Notes: a model not told the origin generated them from the letters alone. Positions 54,481 to 63,775 are shown, numbered from the stretch's first letter. The stretch: DNA of 64,000 nucleotides from Thermus filiformis (GCF_000771745.2 NZ_JPSL02000037.1:124001-188000); one strand, 5' to 3'. Made by a program: numbers and translations.

Positions 54481-55427
54481 GTGTTCAGAAGACGCTTTCC
54501 TCGGAAGAACGGGCGGCTTCCCGAGTGCTTCCCGAAGGGAACACCGAGTTGCTTCCCGAAGGGAACACCGAGAAGCCGCCCACCACGCACCGCCTCCTGG
54601 TGGGGGATGCGCGGGAGGTTCTGGCCTCCCTGCCCGAGGCCTCCGTCCACCTTGCCCTCACCTCGCCCCCCTACTGGACCCTCAAGCGCTATGAGGACGC
54701 CCCCGGCCAGCTGGGCCACATAGAGGACTACGAGGCCTTTTTAGACGAGCTGGACCGGGTGTGGCGGGAGGTCTACCGGGTCCTGGTCCCCGGGGGGCGG
54801 CTCATCGTGGTGGTGGGGGACGTGGCGGTGGCCCGGAAGCGCTTTGGGCGCCACCTGGTCTTCCCCCTGCACGCGGACATCCAGGTGCGGTGCCGCAAGC
54901 TGGGCTTTGACAACCTGAACCCCATCCTCTGGTACAAGCACACCAACGCCGCCCTCGAGGTGGACCGCCCCGGCTTCTTCCTGGGGAAGCCCTACGAGCC
55001 CGGGGCGGTCATCAAAACCGAGGTGGAGTACGTCCTGATGCAGAGGAAGCCCGGGGGCTACCGCAAGCCCACCCCCGCCCAGAGGGAGGCCTCCCGCATC
55101 CCCAAGGAGCTTTTCGGGCGTTGGTTCCGGCAGATATGGGACGACATCCCCGGGGAGAGCACCCGGGACCACCCGGCCCCCTTTCCCCTGGAGCTTGCGG
55201 AGCGGCTGGTGCGCATGTTCAGCTTCGTGGGGGACACCGTCCTGGACCCCTTTGCCGGGACCGGGACCACCCTCATCGCCGCCGCCCGGTCTGGGAGAAG
55301 CTCCATCGGGGTGGAGTTGGTCCCCGCCTACGCGGAGCTGGCCGAAAGGCGCTTCCGGAAAGAGGCGCCCGGCCACCTGCTTCTTCTCTCTCGGTTTTTC
55401 CCCAAGGAAACGCCGGGTGGAGCATGA
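54477..55427 (+). CDS. DNA methyltransferase, probably N4-cytosine type, of a type II R-M system
   Basis: 316 aa. The catalytic motif IV is TSPPYW, typical of m4C enzymes. SAM motif I is DPFAGTGTTLIAA near the C-terminus, giving the beta order (IV before I) within the N6_N4_Mtase family. The first ~38 residues precede the conserved core and contain a tandem LPEGNTE repeat. TATACT (54463-54468) lies 8 nt before the ATG, which overlaps the rluD stop. It overlaps the probable endonuclease gene by 4 nt. Recognition sequence unknown. Confidence 0.9.
   Translation: MSVQKTLSSEERAASRVLPEGNTELLPEGNTEKPPTTHRLLVGDAREVLASLPEASVHLALTSPPYWTLKRYEDAPGQLGHIEDYEAFLDELDRVWREVYRVLVPGGRLIVVVGDVAVARKRFGRHLVFPLHADIQVRCRKLGFDNLNPILWYKHTNAALEVDRPGFFLGKPYEPGAVIKTEVEYVLMQRKPGGYRKPTPAQREASRIPKELFGRWFRQIWDDIPGESTRDHPAPFPLELAERLVRMFSFVGDTVLDPFAGTGTTLIAAARSGRSSIGVELVPAYAELAERRFRKEAPGHLLLLSRFFPKETPGGA
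54526..54572 (+). repeat. Tandem 24-bp repeat in the methyltransferase 5' end
   Basis: Two 23-nt identical blocks start at 54526 and 54550. Each contains the palindrome TTCCC-GAA-GGGAA. The period is 24 nt, so the frame is kept. Similar TTCC/GGAA pieces lie just upstream (about 54496-54507). Confidence 0.8.
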
Positions 55428-56077
55428 GCCCTCTTGAGGAACTGAAGGGCGCCCTGACCCAGATGCTCGGGGCCTCTTCCCGGAGCAGCGCCCGCCAGGA
55501 GGCCCTGGCCCGCTATCTTCGGGATAGGCTCGCCCTCCGCTTGCCAGTAGGGCTGAGGCCTTACCTTCGGTCGGAGACCAAAGTACCGGGCCTAGCTCGT
55601 GAGAAGAAGTGGGACCTAACCTTGGTCTACCCTGCTTCGGGATCGGTTAAGCCCCGTCTTTTGGTCTCCTTGAAGTCCATCATGGCCAACCCCTCCGGCT
55701 CTTGGCCCAACCGGTTGGACGACCTGGTGGGTGAGGTCTCCTCGGTTCAGATACTCTTTCCTGAGGTGGTAGTGGGCTATGTAGTCGTCCTGGACTACGG
55801 CGCCCCCGACAACAAGGGCAATGTTCCTAAAGGGGATGAAAACCGTTCCCATTACGAGAGCTTCAAAGCGGGCCTGAGGGCCCTCGCTCAGCGCAGGCCG
55901 CCCTTGTGGGCCCAAGGGCTCATCGAGGGGTACTGGGTCATTGAGATAGACACCCGCCGCCAGGACTTCCTCCTGGAGCCCCAGAAGACCTTGGAAGAGG
56001 GCGAAGCCTTTCTGAAAACCCTATTGGACGCCCTCCGGGAGCGGGAGCCCCTCCTCTTCCTAAACCAAGGCCAGTAA
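55424..56077 (+). CDS. Probable type II restriction endonuclease partner of the methyltransferase
   Basis: 217 aa, no family I recognise by name. A PD-(D/E)XK-like arrangement is visible: Asp in EKKWDLTLVYP (about residue 63), then a strand ending LLVSLKSI with the Lys (about 85), preceded by an upstream Glu in RSETKVPGL. Order and 4-nt overlap with an m4C-type methyltransferase support a restriction enzyme. Its G+C (roughly 55-60% by eye) is clearly lower than the neighbours, which suggests transfer. It overlaps the aminotransferase 3' end by 18 nt. Confidence 0.7.
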   Translation: MSPLEELKGALTQMLGASSRSSARQEALARYLRDRLALRLPVGLRPYLRSETKVPGLAREKKWDLTLVYPASGSVKPRLLVSLKSIMANPSGSWPNRLDDLVGEVSSVQILFPEVVVGYVVVLDYGAPDNKGNVPKGDENRSHYESFKAGLRALAQRRPPLWAQGLIEGYWVIEIDTRRQDFLLEPQKTLEEGEAFLKTLLDALREREPLLFLNQGQ

Positions 56078-57250
56078 GCGGCCCAGGGCCTGGCTCAGGC
56101 GGCGCATCCCCTCTTGGATCTCCCCCTCGGTCATGGTGGCGTAGGAGAGGCGCAAGGTGTTCTCCCCGCCTCCGCCAGCGAAGAAGGGGGCCCCGGGCAC
56201 GAAGGCCACGTCCTCCTTCAGGGCCTCTTCCAGGAGCGCCTGGGCGTTCACCCCAGGGAGCTCCATCCAGACGAACATCCCTCCCCGGGGCCGGCTGAAC
56301 CGGACCCCCGGGGGCATGTGGGCCTCGAGGGCCCGTACCATGGCCTCGGCCTTGGCCCGGTAGACCTCCCGGATGCGGGCCACCCGCGCCTCAAACCCCT
56401 CCTGGACCAGGGCGTGGACCAGCATCTGGTTGAGGACGGGGGTGTGCAGGTCCGCCCCCTGCTTGGCCTGGACCAGCTTGGCGATGACCGGCTTTGGGCC
56501 CACCGCGTAGGCCACCCGGAGGCCGGGGGCGAGGACCTTGGAGAAGCTTCCCAGGTAGACCACGTTCCCGTAGCCCTGGGCCCGGTCCAGCTCAAAGAGG
56601 GTGGGGAGCTTCTTCCCGTCAAAGTAGAGCTCCGCGTAGGCGTCGTCCTCCACCAGGGGCACCCCGTGGGCGTGGGCGATCTCCACAAGCCTTTCCCGCC
56701 TACTTAGGGGCATGAGGGCCGAGGAGGGGTTTTGGAAGGTGGGGATGGCGTAGATGAAGCGGGGCCGTTCGCGCCTCAAGGCCTCCTCCAGGGCCTCGAG
56801 GTCCATCCCCTCGGCGTCCATGGCCACGGTGACGAACCGGGGCCCGTAGGCCCGGAAGGCCTGGATCGCCCCCAGGTAGCTCGGGGCCTCCAGCAGGACG
56901 GGGCTTCCCTCGTCCAGGAAGACCTTGCCCAAAAGGTCCAGCCCCTGCTGGCTCCCCGTGGTGATCAGGACCTCCTCCACCTCCACCCCGAACCTCTGGG
57001 CCACCCACTCCCTCAAGGGGGCGTACCCCTCCGTGGGGCCGTACTGGAGGGCCCGCTCCCCCCTTTCCCTTAGGATCTGGGCCGCCTTCTGGGCCGCCTC
57101 CTCCTTGGGGAAGAGCTCGGGGGCGGGCAGCCCCCCGGCGAAGCTCAGGACCCCCGGCCTCTGGGTGAGCTTCAGGAGCTCGCGGATGGTGGAGGCCTGG
57201 ATACGGGCCGCGCTCCCTCCGAACCGCTCCGTCCAGTATGTATTGTCCAT
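56060..57250 (-). CDS. lysN: LysN-like 2-aminoadipate / broad-specificity aminotransferase
   Basis: 396-aa fold-type I PLP enzyme, similar along its length to T. thermophilus LysN as I recall it (RIQASTIRELLKLTQRPG, LSFAGGLPAPELFPKEEA, KQGADLHTP, GGGENTLRLSYAT). The PLP Lys is in LGSFSKVLAPGLR. LysN acts in the AAA pathway of lysine synthesis; a paralogue with another amino-acid preference is possible. TAGACT (57257-57262) overlaps the dgt stop and is 6 nt before the ATG. Confidence 0.83.
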   Translation of the reverse strand: MDNTYWTERFGGSAARIQASTIRELLKLTQRPGVLSFAGGLPAPELFPKEEAAQKAAQILRERGERALQYGPTEGYAPLREWVAQRFGVEVEEVLITTGSQQGLDLLGKVFLDEGSPVLLEAPSYLGAIQAFRAYGPRFVTVAMDAEGMDLEALEEALRRERPRFIYAIPTFQNPSSALMPLSRRERLVEIAHAHGVPLVEDDAYAELYFDGKKLPTLFELDRAQGYGNVVYLGSFSKVLAPGLRVAYAVGPKPVIAKLVQAKQGADLHTPVLNQMLVHALVQEGFEARVARIREVYRAKAEAMVRALEAHMPPGVRFSRPRGGMFVWMELPGVNAQALLEEALKEDVAFVPGAPFFAGGGGENTLRLSYATMTEGEIQEGMRRLSQALGRLLALV

Positions 57251-57259
57251 ACCCCCAGT

Positions 57260-58399
57260 CTACCGCGTGTGGGGGTCAAAGAGGCGGGCGTACTCCTCCA
57301 GGGCGAACCGGTCCGTCATGCCGGCGATGTAATCGCAGACCGCCCGGTAAAGCCCCTCCTCCTCCACGCTTTGCTGCACCGGGTAGGGGAGGACCTCGGG
57401 CGAGGTGGTGTAGACCGAGAAAAGCCTCTTTAGGACGTCTTCCGCCTTCCGCCTCTGCCTCAGGATGTAGGGGTGGCGGTAGAGGCGCTCGTAGAGGAAG
57501 GCCCGAAGCGCCTTCTGCTCCTTCTTTACCCCTTCGGAAAGGCCCGCAAGCCGCCTGGAGTGGCGGCGGACCGCCTCGGCGCTTTCCACCTGGGCCGCCT
57601 CGAGGGCGGCGTGGGTGGCCTCTATGGCGTCGGTGATGAGGAGGCCCAGAAGCTCCCGGATGAGGACCCGCCTTCCGAACTCCTGGAGCCGGCTAAGCTC
57701 CAGGCCGAGGGAGCGGGCGAGGTCCCGGACGAGCCCCACCTCCTCCAGGCTCTCGGGGAGGAGGAGGCCGCTTCTCAGGCCGTCGTCCAGGTCGTGGGCG
57801 GTGTAGGCGATCTCGTCCGCCAGGTCCACCACCTGGGCCTCCAGGCTCCCCTGCCCCTCCCCGAACTCCAGGGCCGAGGGGGGGCGGTAGGCGGGCTCGT
57901 GCTTGGCGATCCCCTCCAGGGTCTCCCGGGTGAGGTTGAGGCCCCGGAAGCCCGGGTAGCGGACCTCCAGGTGGGTCACGATCCGCAGGGCCTGGGCGTT
58001 GTGCTCAAATCCCCCGTGGTCCCGCATCAGCTCGTTCAGGACCGCCTCCCCCGAGTGGCCGAAGGGGGGGTGGCCCAGGTCGTGGGCCAGGGCGATGGTC
58101 TCGGTCAGGTCCTCGTTCAGGCCCAGGGCGCGGGCGATGGACCGGGCCACCTGGGCCACCTCCAGGGTGTGGGTGAGCCGGGTGCGGTAGTAGTCCCCCT
58201 CGTAGTTCAAGAAGACTTGGGTTTTGTACTCCAGCCGGCGGAAGGCGGTGGTGTGGAGGACCCGGTCCCGGTCCTTCTGGAAGGGGGTCCGGTAGGGGCT
58301 CTCCTCCTCCGGGTGGAGCCGGCCTTGGCTCCCATGGACCGCGTAGGGGGCGAGGCGGAGGGCTTCCAGGCGGAGGAGGTCTTCCCGATGGAGCTTCAT
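57260..58399 (-). CDS. dgt: dNTP triphosphohydrolase (dGTPase family)
   Basis: 379 aa, HD-superfamily enzyme that hydrolyses dNTPs to nucleosides and triphosphate. It has [31 protein letters not shown] across two blocks (metal His), [15 protein letters not shown] (HD), and [15 protein letters not shown]. The T. thermophilus homologue is a multi-dNTP hydrolase. The start overlaps the fabF stop (ATGA). Its TAG stop forms half of the next gene's -10. Confidence 0.94.
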   Translation of the reverse strand: MKLHREDLLRLEALRLAPYAVHGSQGRLHPEEESPYRTPFQKDRDRVLHTTAFRRLEYKTQVFLNYEGDYYRTRLTHTLEVAQVARSIARALGLNEDLTETIALAHDLGHPPFGHSGEAVLNELMRDHGGFEHNAQALRIVTHLEVRYPGFRGLNLTRETLEGIAKHEPAYRPPSALEFGEGQGSLEAQVVDLADEIAYTAHDLDDGLRSGLLLPESLEEVGLVRDLARSLGLELSRLQEFGRRVLIRELLGLLITDAIEATHAALEAAQVESAEAVRRHSRRLAGLSEGVKKEQKALRAFLYERLYRHPYILRQRRKAEDVLKRLFSVYTTSPEVLPYPVQQSVEEEGLYRAVCDYIAGMTDRFALEEYARLFDPHTR

Positions 58400-59625
58400 T
58401 CCACCTTCCTGAAGGCCAGCACCGCGTTCTGCCCACCGAAGGCGAAGGAGTTGGAAAGGGCGTACTCCAAGCGGGCCTCCCGGGGCTCGGGGACGAAGTC
58501 CAGGTCCAGCTCGGGGTCGGGGTCCTCGAGGTTGATGGTGGGGGGGAGGATGCCGAAGTACAGGGCCTGGGCCGTGGCGATGGCCTCCACCGCCCCCGCC
58601 GCCCCCAGGAGGTGGCCGGTCATGCTCTTGGTGGAGGAGACGGCGAGCCTTTTCGCGTGCTCCCCGAAGACCTGCTTGATGGCCAGCACCTCCGCCCGGT
58701 CCCCCACCGGGGTGCTGGTCCCGTGGGCGTTGATGTAGCCCACCTTCTCCGGCGGAACCCCCGCGTCCTTCAGGGCCGCCCGCATGGCCAAGGCCGCCCC
58801 CTTTCCCTCGGGGTGGGGCTCGGTGATGTGGTGGGCGTCCGCGCTCCGGCCGAAGCCCACCACCTCCGCGTAGATCCTGGCCCCCCGGCGCCGGGCGTGC
58901 TCGTACTCCTCCAGGACCAGAACCCCCGCCCCCTCCGAGAGGACGAACCCGTCCCGGCTCTTGGTGAAGGGGCGGCTCGCCTTCTGGGGCTCCTCGTTCC
59001 GGGTGGAGAGGGCCCGCATCACCCCGAAGGCCCCGATGGCCATGGGGGTGACGGCGGCCTCCGTTCCCCCGGCGAAGACCACGTCCGCCTCGCCCAGCTG
59101 GATCATGCGCAAGGCGCTTCCCAGGGCGTCCGAGCCGGTGGCGCAGGCGGTGACCACGGTGGAGCTCGGCCCCATGAAGCCGTAGCGCATGGCGATCTGG
59201 GCCGAGGCCATGTTGGCGATCATCATAGGGATGAAGAAGGGGCTGATCCGGTTCGGCCCCTTCTCCAGGAAGACCCGGCTCTGCGCCTCCCAGGTCTCCA
59301 TCCCGCCGATCCCCGAGCCCACCAGGGTGCCCACCCGGGTGGGGTCCAGCCGGTCCACCTCGAGGCCCGCGTCCTTCAGGGCCAGCTCCGCGGCCACCAG
59401 GGCCAGCTGGACGAACCGGTCCAGCCTGCGCAGCTCCCGTTTGTCCAGGTAGGCCTCCACCTCCACGTCCACCTCCCCGGCGATCTGCACGGGGAGGGCG
59501 CTCGCGTCAAACCGGGTGATGCGACGGATGCCGCTTCTGCCCTCGAGCTGGGCCTTGTGGAAGGCCTCGGCCCCTACGCCGATGGGAGAAACCGGCCCCA
59601 GGCCGGTGATGACCACGCGCCGCAT
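58396..59625 (-). CDS. fabF: 3-oxoacyl-ACP synthase II
   Basis: 409 aa, elongating condensing enzyme of type II fatty-acid synthesis. The Cys-His-His triad: Cys in [12 protein letters not shown], His in [11 protein letters not shown], His in [11 protein letters not shown]; the gate [10 protein letters not shown]-like [14 protein letters not shown] is seen near the end. It is separated from acpP by about 190 nt containing an 8-bp tandem repeat. Confidence 0.95.
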   Translation of the reverse strand: MRRVVITGLGPVSPIGVGAEAFHKAQLEGRSGIRRITRFDASALPVQIAGEVDVEVEAYLDKRELRRLDRFVQLALVAAELALKDAGLEVDRLDPTRVGTLVGSGIGGMETWEAQSRVFLEKGPNRISPFFIPMMIANMASAQIAMRYGFMGPSSTVVTACATGSDALGSALRMIQLGEADVVFAGGTEAAVTPMAIGAFGVMRALSTRNEEPQKASRPFTKSRDGFVLSEGAGVLVLEEYEHARRRGARIYAEVVGFGRSADAHHITEPHPEGKGAALAMRAALKDAGVPPEKVGYINAHGTSTPVGDRAEVLAIKQVFGEHAKRLAVSSTKSMTGHLLGAAGAVEAIATAQALYFGILPPTINLEDPDPELDLDFVPEPREARLEYALSNSFAFGGQNAVLAFRKVE

Positions 59626-59669
59626 GGGGGTAGTATACCGCTAAGGGCGGGGGATGGGGGAAGGAGGTT

Positions 59670-59755
59670 TGAAGCGATGAAGTGATGAAGCGATGAAGCG
59701 GTGAAGCGGTGAAGCGGTGAAGTGGTGAAGCGATGAAGTGGTGAGGCGGTGAGGG
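59670..59755. repeat. 8-bp tandem repeat (about 10 units) between acpP and fabF
   Basis: Ten consecutive 8-mers from 59676, variants of GATGAAGC / GGTGAAGC / GGTGAAGT / GGTGAGGC, after a partial unit. Read on the transcribed (minus) strand they are CTTCA-rich. They lie in the transcribed spacer between acpP and fabF, so the repeat is probably in the fab operon mRNA. Confidence 0.9.
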
Positions 59756-59816
59756 TGTGGGGAAGACCACACCTCCCCCCGGGTGGGCGCCAGGGGGGAG
59801 GCGCAGGGTTTTGGGA

Positions 59817-60059
59817 CTAGCCCAGCTTGGACTTGATGTACTCCACCGCGTCCTTCACGGTGCGGATCTTCTCCGCCTCCTCGTCCGAGATCTCCAGGCC
59901 GAACTCGTCCTCCAGACCCATGATCAGCTCCACCGTGTCCAGGGAGTCCGCCCCCAGGTCCTCGATGAAGCGGGCCTCGAGGGTCACCTTGTCCTCCTCC
60001 ACGGAGAGCTTGTCCACGATAACCGCCTTGACCTTTTCAAAGATCTCCTGCTCGCTCAT
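59817..60059 (-). CDS. acpP: Acyl carrier protein
   Basis: 80 aa, acidic four-helix protein that carries growing acyl chains on phosphopantetheine attached to Ser in [18 protein letters not shown] (about residue 38). Normal length. It lies 35 nt after fabG, with GGGGAGG upstream of the ATG. Confidence 0.97.
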   Translation of the reverse strand: MSEQEIFEKVKAVIVDKLSVEEDKVTLEARFIEDLGADSLDTVELIMGLEDEFGLEISDEEAEKIRTVKDAVEYIKSKLG

Positions 60060-60094
60060 GCAAAACCTCCCCCTGGGATTCTACCACCTGGGGC

Positions 60095-60832
60095 CTAGTG
60101 GGGGGTAAGCCCCCCGTCCACACAAAGGGTCTGGCCGGTGATGTAGGAGGCCCGCTCCGAGACCAAAAAGGCCACCGCCTCCGCCACCTCCTCAGGTTTG
60201 CCGAAGCGCCCGGCGGGGATGGAGGCCAGGTAGGCCTTTTTCACCTCCTCGGGAAGCCTTCCGGTCATCTCCGTCTCTATGAAGCCCGGGGCCACGGCGT
60301 TCACCGTGATCCCCCTCGCCGCGTACTCCTTGGCCACCGCCCGGGTGAAGCCGATGAGGCCGGCCTTGGAGGCCACGTAGTTGGCCTGGCCCGGGTTGCC
60401 CAGGAGGCCCACCACGCTGGTCACGTTCACGATGCGGCCGAAGCGGGCCTTCATCATGAGCTTCACCGCCTCCCGGGTGGTGCGGAAGGCGGCGGAGAGG
60501 TTGGCCTCCAGCACCGCCTCCCAGTCCTCGTCCTTCATCCGGACGAGGAGGGTGTCCCGGGTGATGCCCGCGTTGTTCACCAAGGTGTCCAGGCCCCCCA
60601 GGGCCTCCGCCGCCTGGTGGACCAGGGCCGTGGCCGCCTCCGCCTCGAGGAGGTTAGCCCCCAGGACCGCCGTAAGGGGGGCCCCCCGGGCCTTGGCCTC
60701 CTCCGCCACCTCCAGCGCCTTCTCCCGGTTCTGCCCGTAGTGGATGGCCAGGGCGAACCCTTCCTCCGCGAGCCTCAGGGCGATGGCCCGGCCGATCCCC
60801 CGGCTCGCTCCCGTGATGAGCGCCTTACGCAT
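60095..60832 (-). CDS. fabG: 3-oxoacyl-ACP reductase
   Basis: 245-aa SDR, NADPH-dependent reduction of 3-ketoacyl-ACP. It has [34 protein letters not shown], the catalytic Ser in [15 protein letters not shown], Tyr-Lys in [11 protein letters not shown], and the end [10 protein letters not shown]. The gene overlaps fabD by 8 nt. Confidence 0.96.
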   Translation of the reverse strand: MRKALITGASRGIGRAIALRLAEEGFALAIHYGQNREKALEVAEEAKARGAPLTAVLGANLLEAEAATALVHQAAEALGGLDTLVNNAGITRDTLLVRMKDEDWEAVLEANLSAAFRTTREAVKLMMKARFGRIVNVTSVVGLLGNPGQANYVASKAGLIGFTRAVAKEYAARGITVNAVAPGFIETEMTGRLPEEVKKAYLASIPAGRFGKPEEVAEAVAFLVSERASYITGQTLCVDGGLTPH

Positions 60833-61742
60833 CCTCCACCTCCAAGGCTTTTTTCAGGCTTTCCGGATCCTGGACCGAGAGGGCCTGGGCTCCCTCCAGG
60901 GTGCGGCCCACAAGGCCCTTCAGGACCTCCCCGCTCCCGAACTCCAAAAAGCGCTTGACGCCCCTCGCCTCCATGTCCCGTAGGATCTCCACCCAGCGCA
61001 CGGGGTGGGTGATCTGCTCCAAAAGGAGCGCCCGAATCCTCTCCGGGTCCTCCTCGGGCCTTGCGGTGACGTTGGAGTAGACGGGGAAGCGGGGCCTCTT
61101 CAGGGGCACCTGGGCCAGGTCCCGGGCGAGCCTTTCCTGGGCCGGGGCCATCAGGCGGGAGTGGAAGGGGGCGGAGACGGGAAGGAAGACCACCCGGGCC
61201 CGCTTCGCCTTGAGCCGCTCTGCCGCGGCCTCCACCGCCTCCTTCCTTCCAGAGATCACCGTCTGCTCGGGGGCGTTGAGGTTGGCCACCTCCACCTCAG
61301 AAAGCCCCTCGAGGGCGGACCGGACCTCCTCCAAGGGGAGCTTGAGGATGGCCGCCATCGCCCCTTCCCCCGGGGGGACGGCCTCCTGCATGTACCTGCC
61401 CCGGAGGCGCACGAGCCTTAGGGCGTCCTCCAGGGCCAGGGTGCCCGCGGCCACGTGGGCCGTCCATTCCCCCAGGGAATGGCCGGCGGCGAAGGCGGGC
61501 TCCTTCCCGCCCGCCTCGAGGAAGGCCCGGTAGGCGGCGTAGCCCACGGCCAGGAGGGCGGGCTGCTGGTTCTCCGTGAGGGTGAGGGTCTCCTCGGGGC
61601 CCTCCCACATGAGCCGGAGGAGGCCGGGCAGGGCGGCTTCGGCCCGGTCCAGGACCTCCCGGGCGGCGGGGTAGGCCTCGTAGAGGGCCCGGCCCATCCC
61701 AAGCCGCTGCGAGCCCTGGCCGGGGAAGAGGGCGGCGTACAT
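60825..61742 (-). CDS. fabD: Malonyl-CoA:ACP transacylase
   Basis: 305 aa. It loads malonyl units onto ACP. It has the [12 protein letters not shown] start, the nucleophile Ser in [12 protein letters not shown], the [14 protein letters not shown] block, and the His in [11 protein letters not shown]. The start abuts or overlaps the fabH stop. Confidence 0.96.
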   Translation of the reverse strand: MYAALFPGQGSQRLGMGRALYEAYPAAREVLDRAEAALPGLLRLMWEGPEETLTLTENQQPALLAVGYAAYRAFLEAGGKEPAFAAGHSLGEWTAHVAAGTLALEDALRLVRLRGRYMQEAVPPGEGAMAAILKLPLEEVRSALEGLSEVEVANLNAPEQTVISGRKEAVEAAAERLKAKRARVVFLPVSAPFHSRLMAPAQERLARDLAQVPLKRPRFPVYSNVTARPEEDPERIRALLLEQITHPVRWVEILRDMEARGVKRFLEFGSGEVLKGLVGRTLEGAQALSVQDPESLKKALEVEDA

Positions 61743-62710
61743 CAGGCCCCTCCCCAGGTGAGGACGGCCGCGGCCCAGGTGAGCCCGGCCCCGAAGGAGA
61801 CCAAGAGGACGTGGTCCCCCTCGCGTAGCCGCCCCTCCTCCGCCGCCTCCTTCAGGGCCAGGGGGATGGAGGCGGTGGAGGTGTTCCCGTACTTCTGTAC
61901 GTTCACCACCACCCGCTCCCAGGGGAGGCCCAGCCGCTCCCGGGCCGCGTCAATGATCCTCAGGTTGGCCTGGTGGGGGACGAAGAGGCGGATGTCCTCG
62001 GGGGTGAGGCCCGCCTTCTCTATGGCCTCGAGGGTGGCGGTGTTCATCACCCGCACGGCGAACTTGAAGACCTCCCGCCCGTTCATGTAGAGCCGGTTCC
62101 GCATGGAGGTCCCGTCGGGGAGGCGGGGGGCCACGCAGGCGTGGTAGAGCTCCTTACCCCCCGTGCCGTCCGCTCCCAGGACGAAGGAGCGGAAGCCGAA
62201 GCCCTCCCGAACCTTCCCCACCACCGCGGCTCCCCCCGCGTCCCCGAAGAGGACGGCGGTGGACCGGTCGTTCCAGTCCAGGATCTTGGAGAGGGCCTCC
62301 GCCCCCACCACCAGGACCTTCCGGGCCAGGCCCGACTCCACCAGGGCGTGGGCCTGGGCCAGGCCGTAGACCCAGCCGGGGCAGCCCGCCAGGAGGTCGT
62401 AGGCGAAGGCCTGAAGCCCGAAGCGGGCCTGGACCAAGGCGGCGGTGGCGGGGAAGAGGGCGTCCGGGGTGTTGGTGGCCACGATCACCCCGTCCACCCC
62501 TTCCAGGGCCTGGGGGTGCCGCCTCAGGAGGTCCTCCACCGCCTGGAAGGCCAGGTCCGAGGTGTACTCGTCCTCCCGGCCGATGTGGCGCTCTTTGATC
62601 CCCGTCCTCTCCGTGATCCACTCGTCGGAGGTGTCCAGGGTCTTCTCCAGGTCCTCGTTGGTCAGGACCCGTTCCGGCACATAGGTGCCTAGGGCCAGGA
62701 TGCCGCTCAT
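61742..62710 (-). CDS. fabH: 3-oxoacyl-ACP synthase III
   Basis: 322 aa from ATG 62710. It starts fatty-acid synthesis by condensing acyl-CoA with malonyl-ACP. The Cys is in FAYDLLAGCPGWVYGL (the usual A-C-x-G context is replaced by G-C-P-G), the His in FVPHQANLRIIDAA, the Asn in KYGNTSTASIPLAL. TATAGT lies 7 nt before the ATG. The upstream neighbour is a terminator and repeat, not plsX. Confidence 0.94.
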   Translation of the reverse strand: MSGILALGTYVPERVLTNEDLEKTLDTSDEWITERTGIKERHIGREDEYTSDLAFQAVEDLLRRHPQALEGVDGVIVATNTPDALFPATAALVQARFGLQAFAYDLLAGCPGWVYGLAQAHALVESGLARKVLVVGAEALSKILDWNDRSTAVLFGDAGGAAVVGKVREGFGFRSFVLGADGTGGKELYHACVAPRLPDGTSMRNRLYMNGREVFKFAVRVMNTATLEAIEKAGLTPEDIRLFVPHQANLRIIDAARERLGLPWERVVVNVQKYGNTSTASIPLALKEAAEEGRLREGDHVLLVSFGAGLTWAAAVLTWGGA

Positions 62711-62772
62711 GGGCACCACTATACCGGAGGGGGGCGTCCCTCGAGGGCAAACCTAGTCTCGGTCAAAATGGA

Positions 62773-62798
62773 CCCGCCCCGGCGCGCGCCGGGGCGGG
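62773..62798 (-). terminator. Strong GC palindrome after rpmF, likely terminator
   Basis: The 11-bp arms CCCGCCCCGGC / GCCGGGGCGGG close on GCGC. On the minus strand they are followed by TCCATTTTGACC; on the plus strand by CGCCCCAAAAAA. The weak T-run makes it less certain than the other terminators. Confidence 0.6.
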
Positions 62799-62810
62799 CG
62801 CCCCAAAAAA

Positions 62811-62852
62811 GCACCCCATCCTGGCTTACGCCAGGATGGGGGCCCCGGCAAA
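62811..62852. repeat. Intergenic palindromic repeat, unit R5 (forward)
   Basis: ACCCCATCCTGGC, TTAC, GCCAGGATGGGGGCCCC, GGCAAA. It lies between the rpmF 3' end and the fabH promoter. Confidence 0.82.
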
Positions 62853-62896
62853 CCTTTCCCCCAGCCTTCTAACGGGGCCGTCTGTGCCAAGAAAAG

Positions 62897-63079
62897 TTAG
62901 ACCTCGAGGACCTTGCGCCCGTCGTAGTAACCGCACTCAGGGCAGACGGTGTGGGGCGGGCGGGGCGTCTTGCACTCGGGGCAGGGGGCCAGGGTGGGCG
63001 GGGTCAGGGCGTGGTGGCTCCTGCGGGCGTCCCGCCGCGCCTTTGAGGTCTTCTTCTTGGGTACAGGGTGCTTGGCCAT
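62897..63079 (-). CDS. rpmF: 50S ribosomal protein L32
   Basis: 60 aa. Start MAKHPVPKKKTSKARRDARR and a zinc ribbon CPECKTPRPPHTVCPECG. It follows the DUF177 gene by 37 nt, a nearly universal pairing. Both are upstream of the fab genes. Confidence 0.97.
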   Translation of the reverse strand: MAKHPVPKKKTSKARRDARRSHHALTPPTLAPCPECKTPRPPHTVCPECGYYDGRKVLEV

Positions 63080-63116
63080 CTTCTCCCTCCAACAAACCCC
63101 ACCGAGTATAGCAGAT

Positions 63117-63653
63117 CTAAAGCTCGGGGAGTAGACCCTTGAGCGCCCGCAAAGGGTGGTGCTCCTCCGCCTCGTGGCCGCAGTCCACCAGGTTCCGGTC
63201 CGCTCCGCACACGGGGCAAAGCCCCCGGCAGTTCTCGTCGCAGAGGGCGGTGTACGGCATCTCGGTGATGAAGGCCTCGGCCAGGAAGCCGCTCAGGTCC
63301 AGGTCGGGCTCGCCGAAGATGTAGTACTCCTCCTCGGTCTCCTCGTGGAACTCCACCCCTTCCGCCCCCTGGCGGTAGTGGAGCATGTGCTGGAAGTAGG
63401 CGTGCACCGGGACCGGGGTGGGCTTGAGGCAGCGGCGGCACTCCATCAGGGCCACCCCCTCCACCTCCCCGGAGAGCCAGAACTCGCCCTCGCCCACGGA
63501 GGTCACGCTCACCTTCCAGTGCGCCTCGCCCTGTAGGGGGAAGCGTTCTTCCCCCGCGAAGAAGGCGTCCCGCACCACCCCGGAGGCGCCCGCGGTCCCG
63601 CCCTCCTTGAGCAAGCGGGCCAGGTTGATGCTCTGCACCTCGCGGTAATCCAT
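63117..63653 (-). CDS. yceD: DUF177/YceD family protein
   Basis: 178 aa. YceD family, encoded with rpmF in most bacteria and linked to 23S rRNA or ribosome accumulation. It has ECRRCLKPTPVPV and the Cys-rich CDENCRGLCPVCGADRNLVDCGH. The ATG at 63653 has TAGTAT 7 nt upstream. A second -10 (TATAAA, near 63710) may give a longer mRNA. An in-frame start at 63689 is less likely. Confidence 0.92.
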   Translation of the reverse strand: MDYREVQSINLARLLKEGGTAGASGVVRDAFFAGEERFPLQGEAHWKVSVTSVGEGEFWLSGEVEGVALMECRRCLKPTPVPVHAYFQHMLHYRQGAEGVEFHEETEEEYYIFGEPDLDLSGFLAEAFITEMPYTALCDENCRGLCPVCGADRNLVDCGHEAEEHHPLRALKGLLPEL

Positions 63654-63775
63654 CCTTTCTATACTAGTCCTTCCCGGCCTCGGTTTCAACCGTCCCTTGT
63701 GGGGCCGTTTTTATACACTTGGGAAGAAATAAGTTGCAGACGGCAAAAACCCTTCGTCCGTGCTATCATGCCCCC
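63654..63775. promoter_or_regulatory. Divergent promoter region, DUF177-rpmF / arginase
   Basis: Minus strand: TAGTAT near the DUF177 start and, further up, GTGTATAAAAAC. Plus strand: TATCAT (63764-63769) exactly 6 nt before the arginase ATG. The region is A+T-rich compared with the rest of the window. Confidence 0.55.

Noticed and set aside
59670-59755. CRISPR array
   Set aside because: Units are 8 bp in direct tandem with no spacers.
59507-59770. 87-codon minus-strand frame over the tandem repeat
   Set aside because: Its product is a repeat artefact (HHFIASPLHRF-like units) that reads into fabF in the wrong frame.
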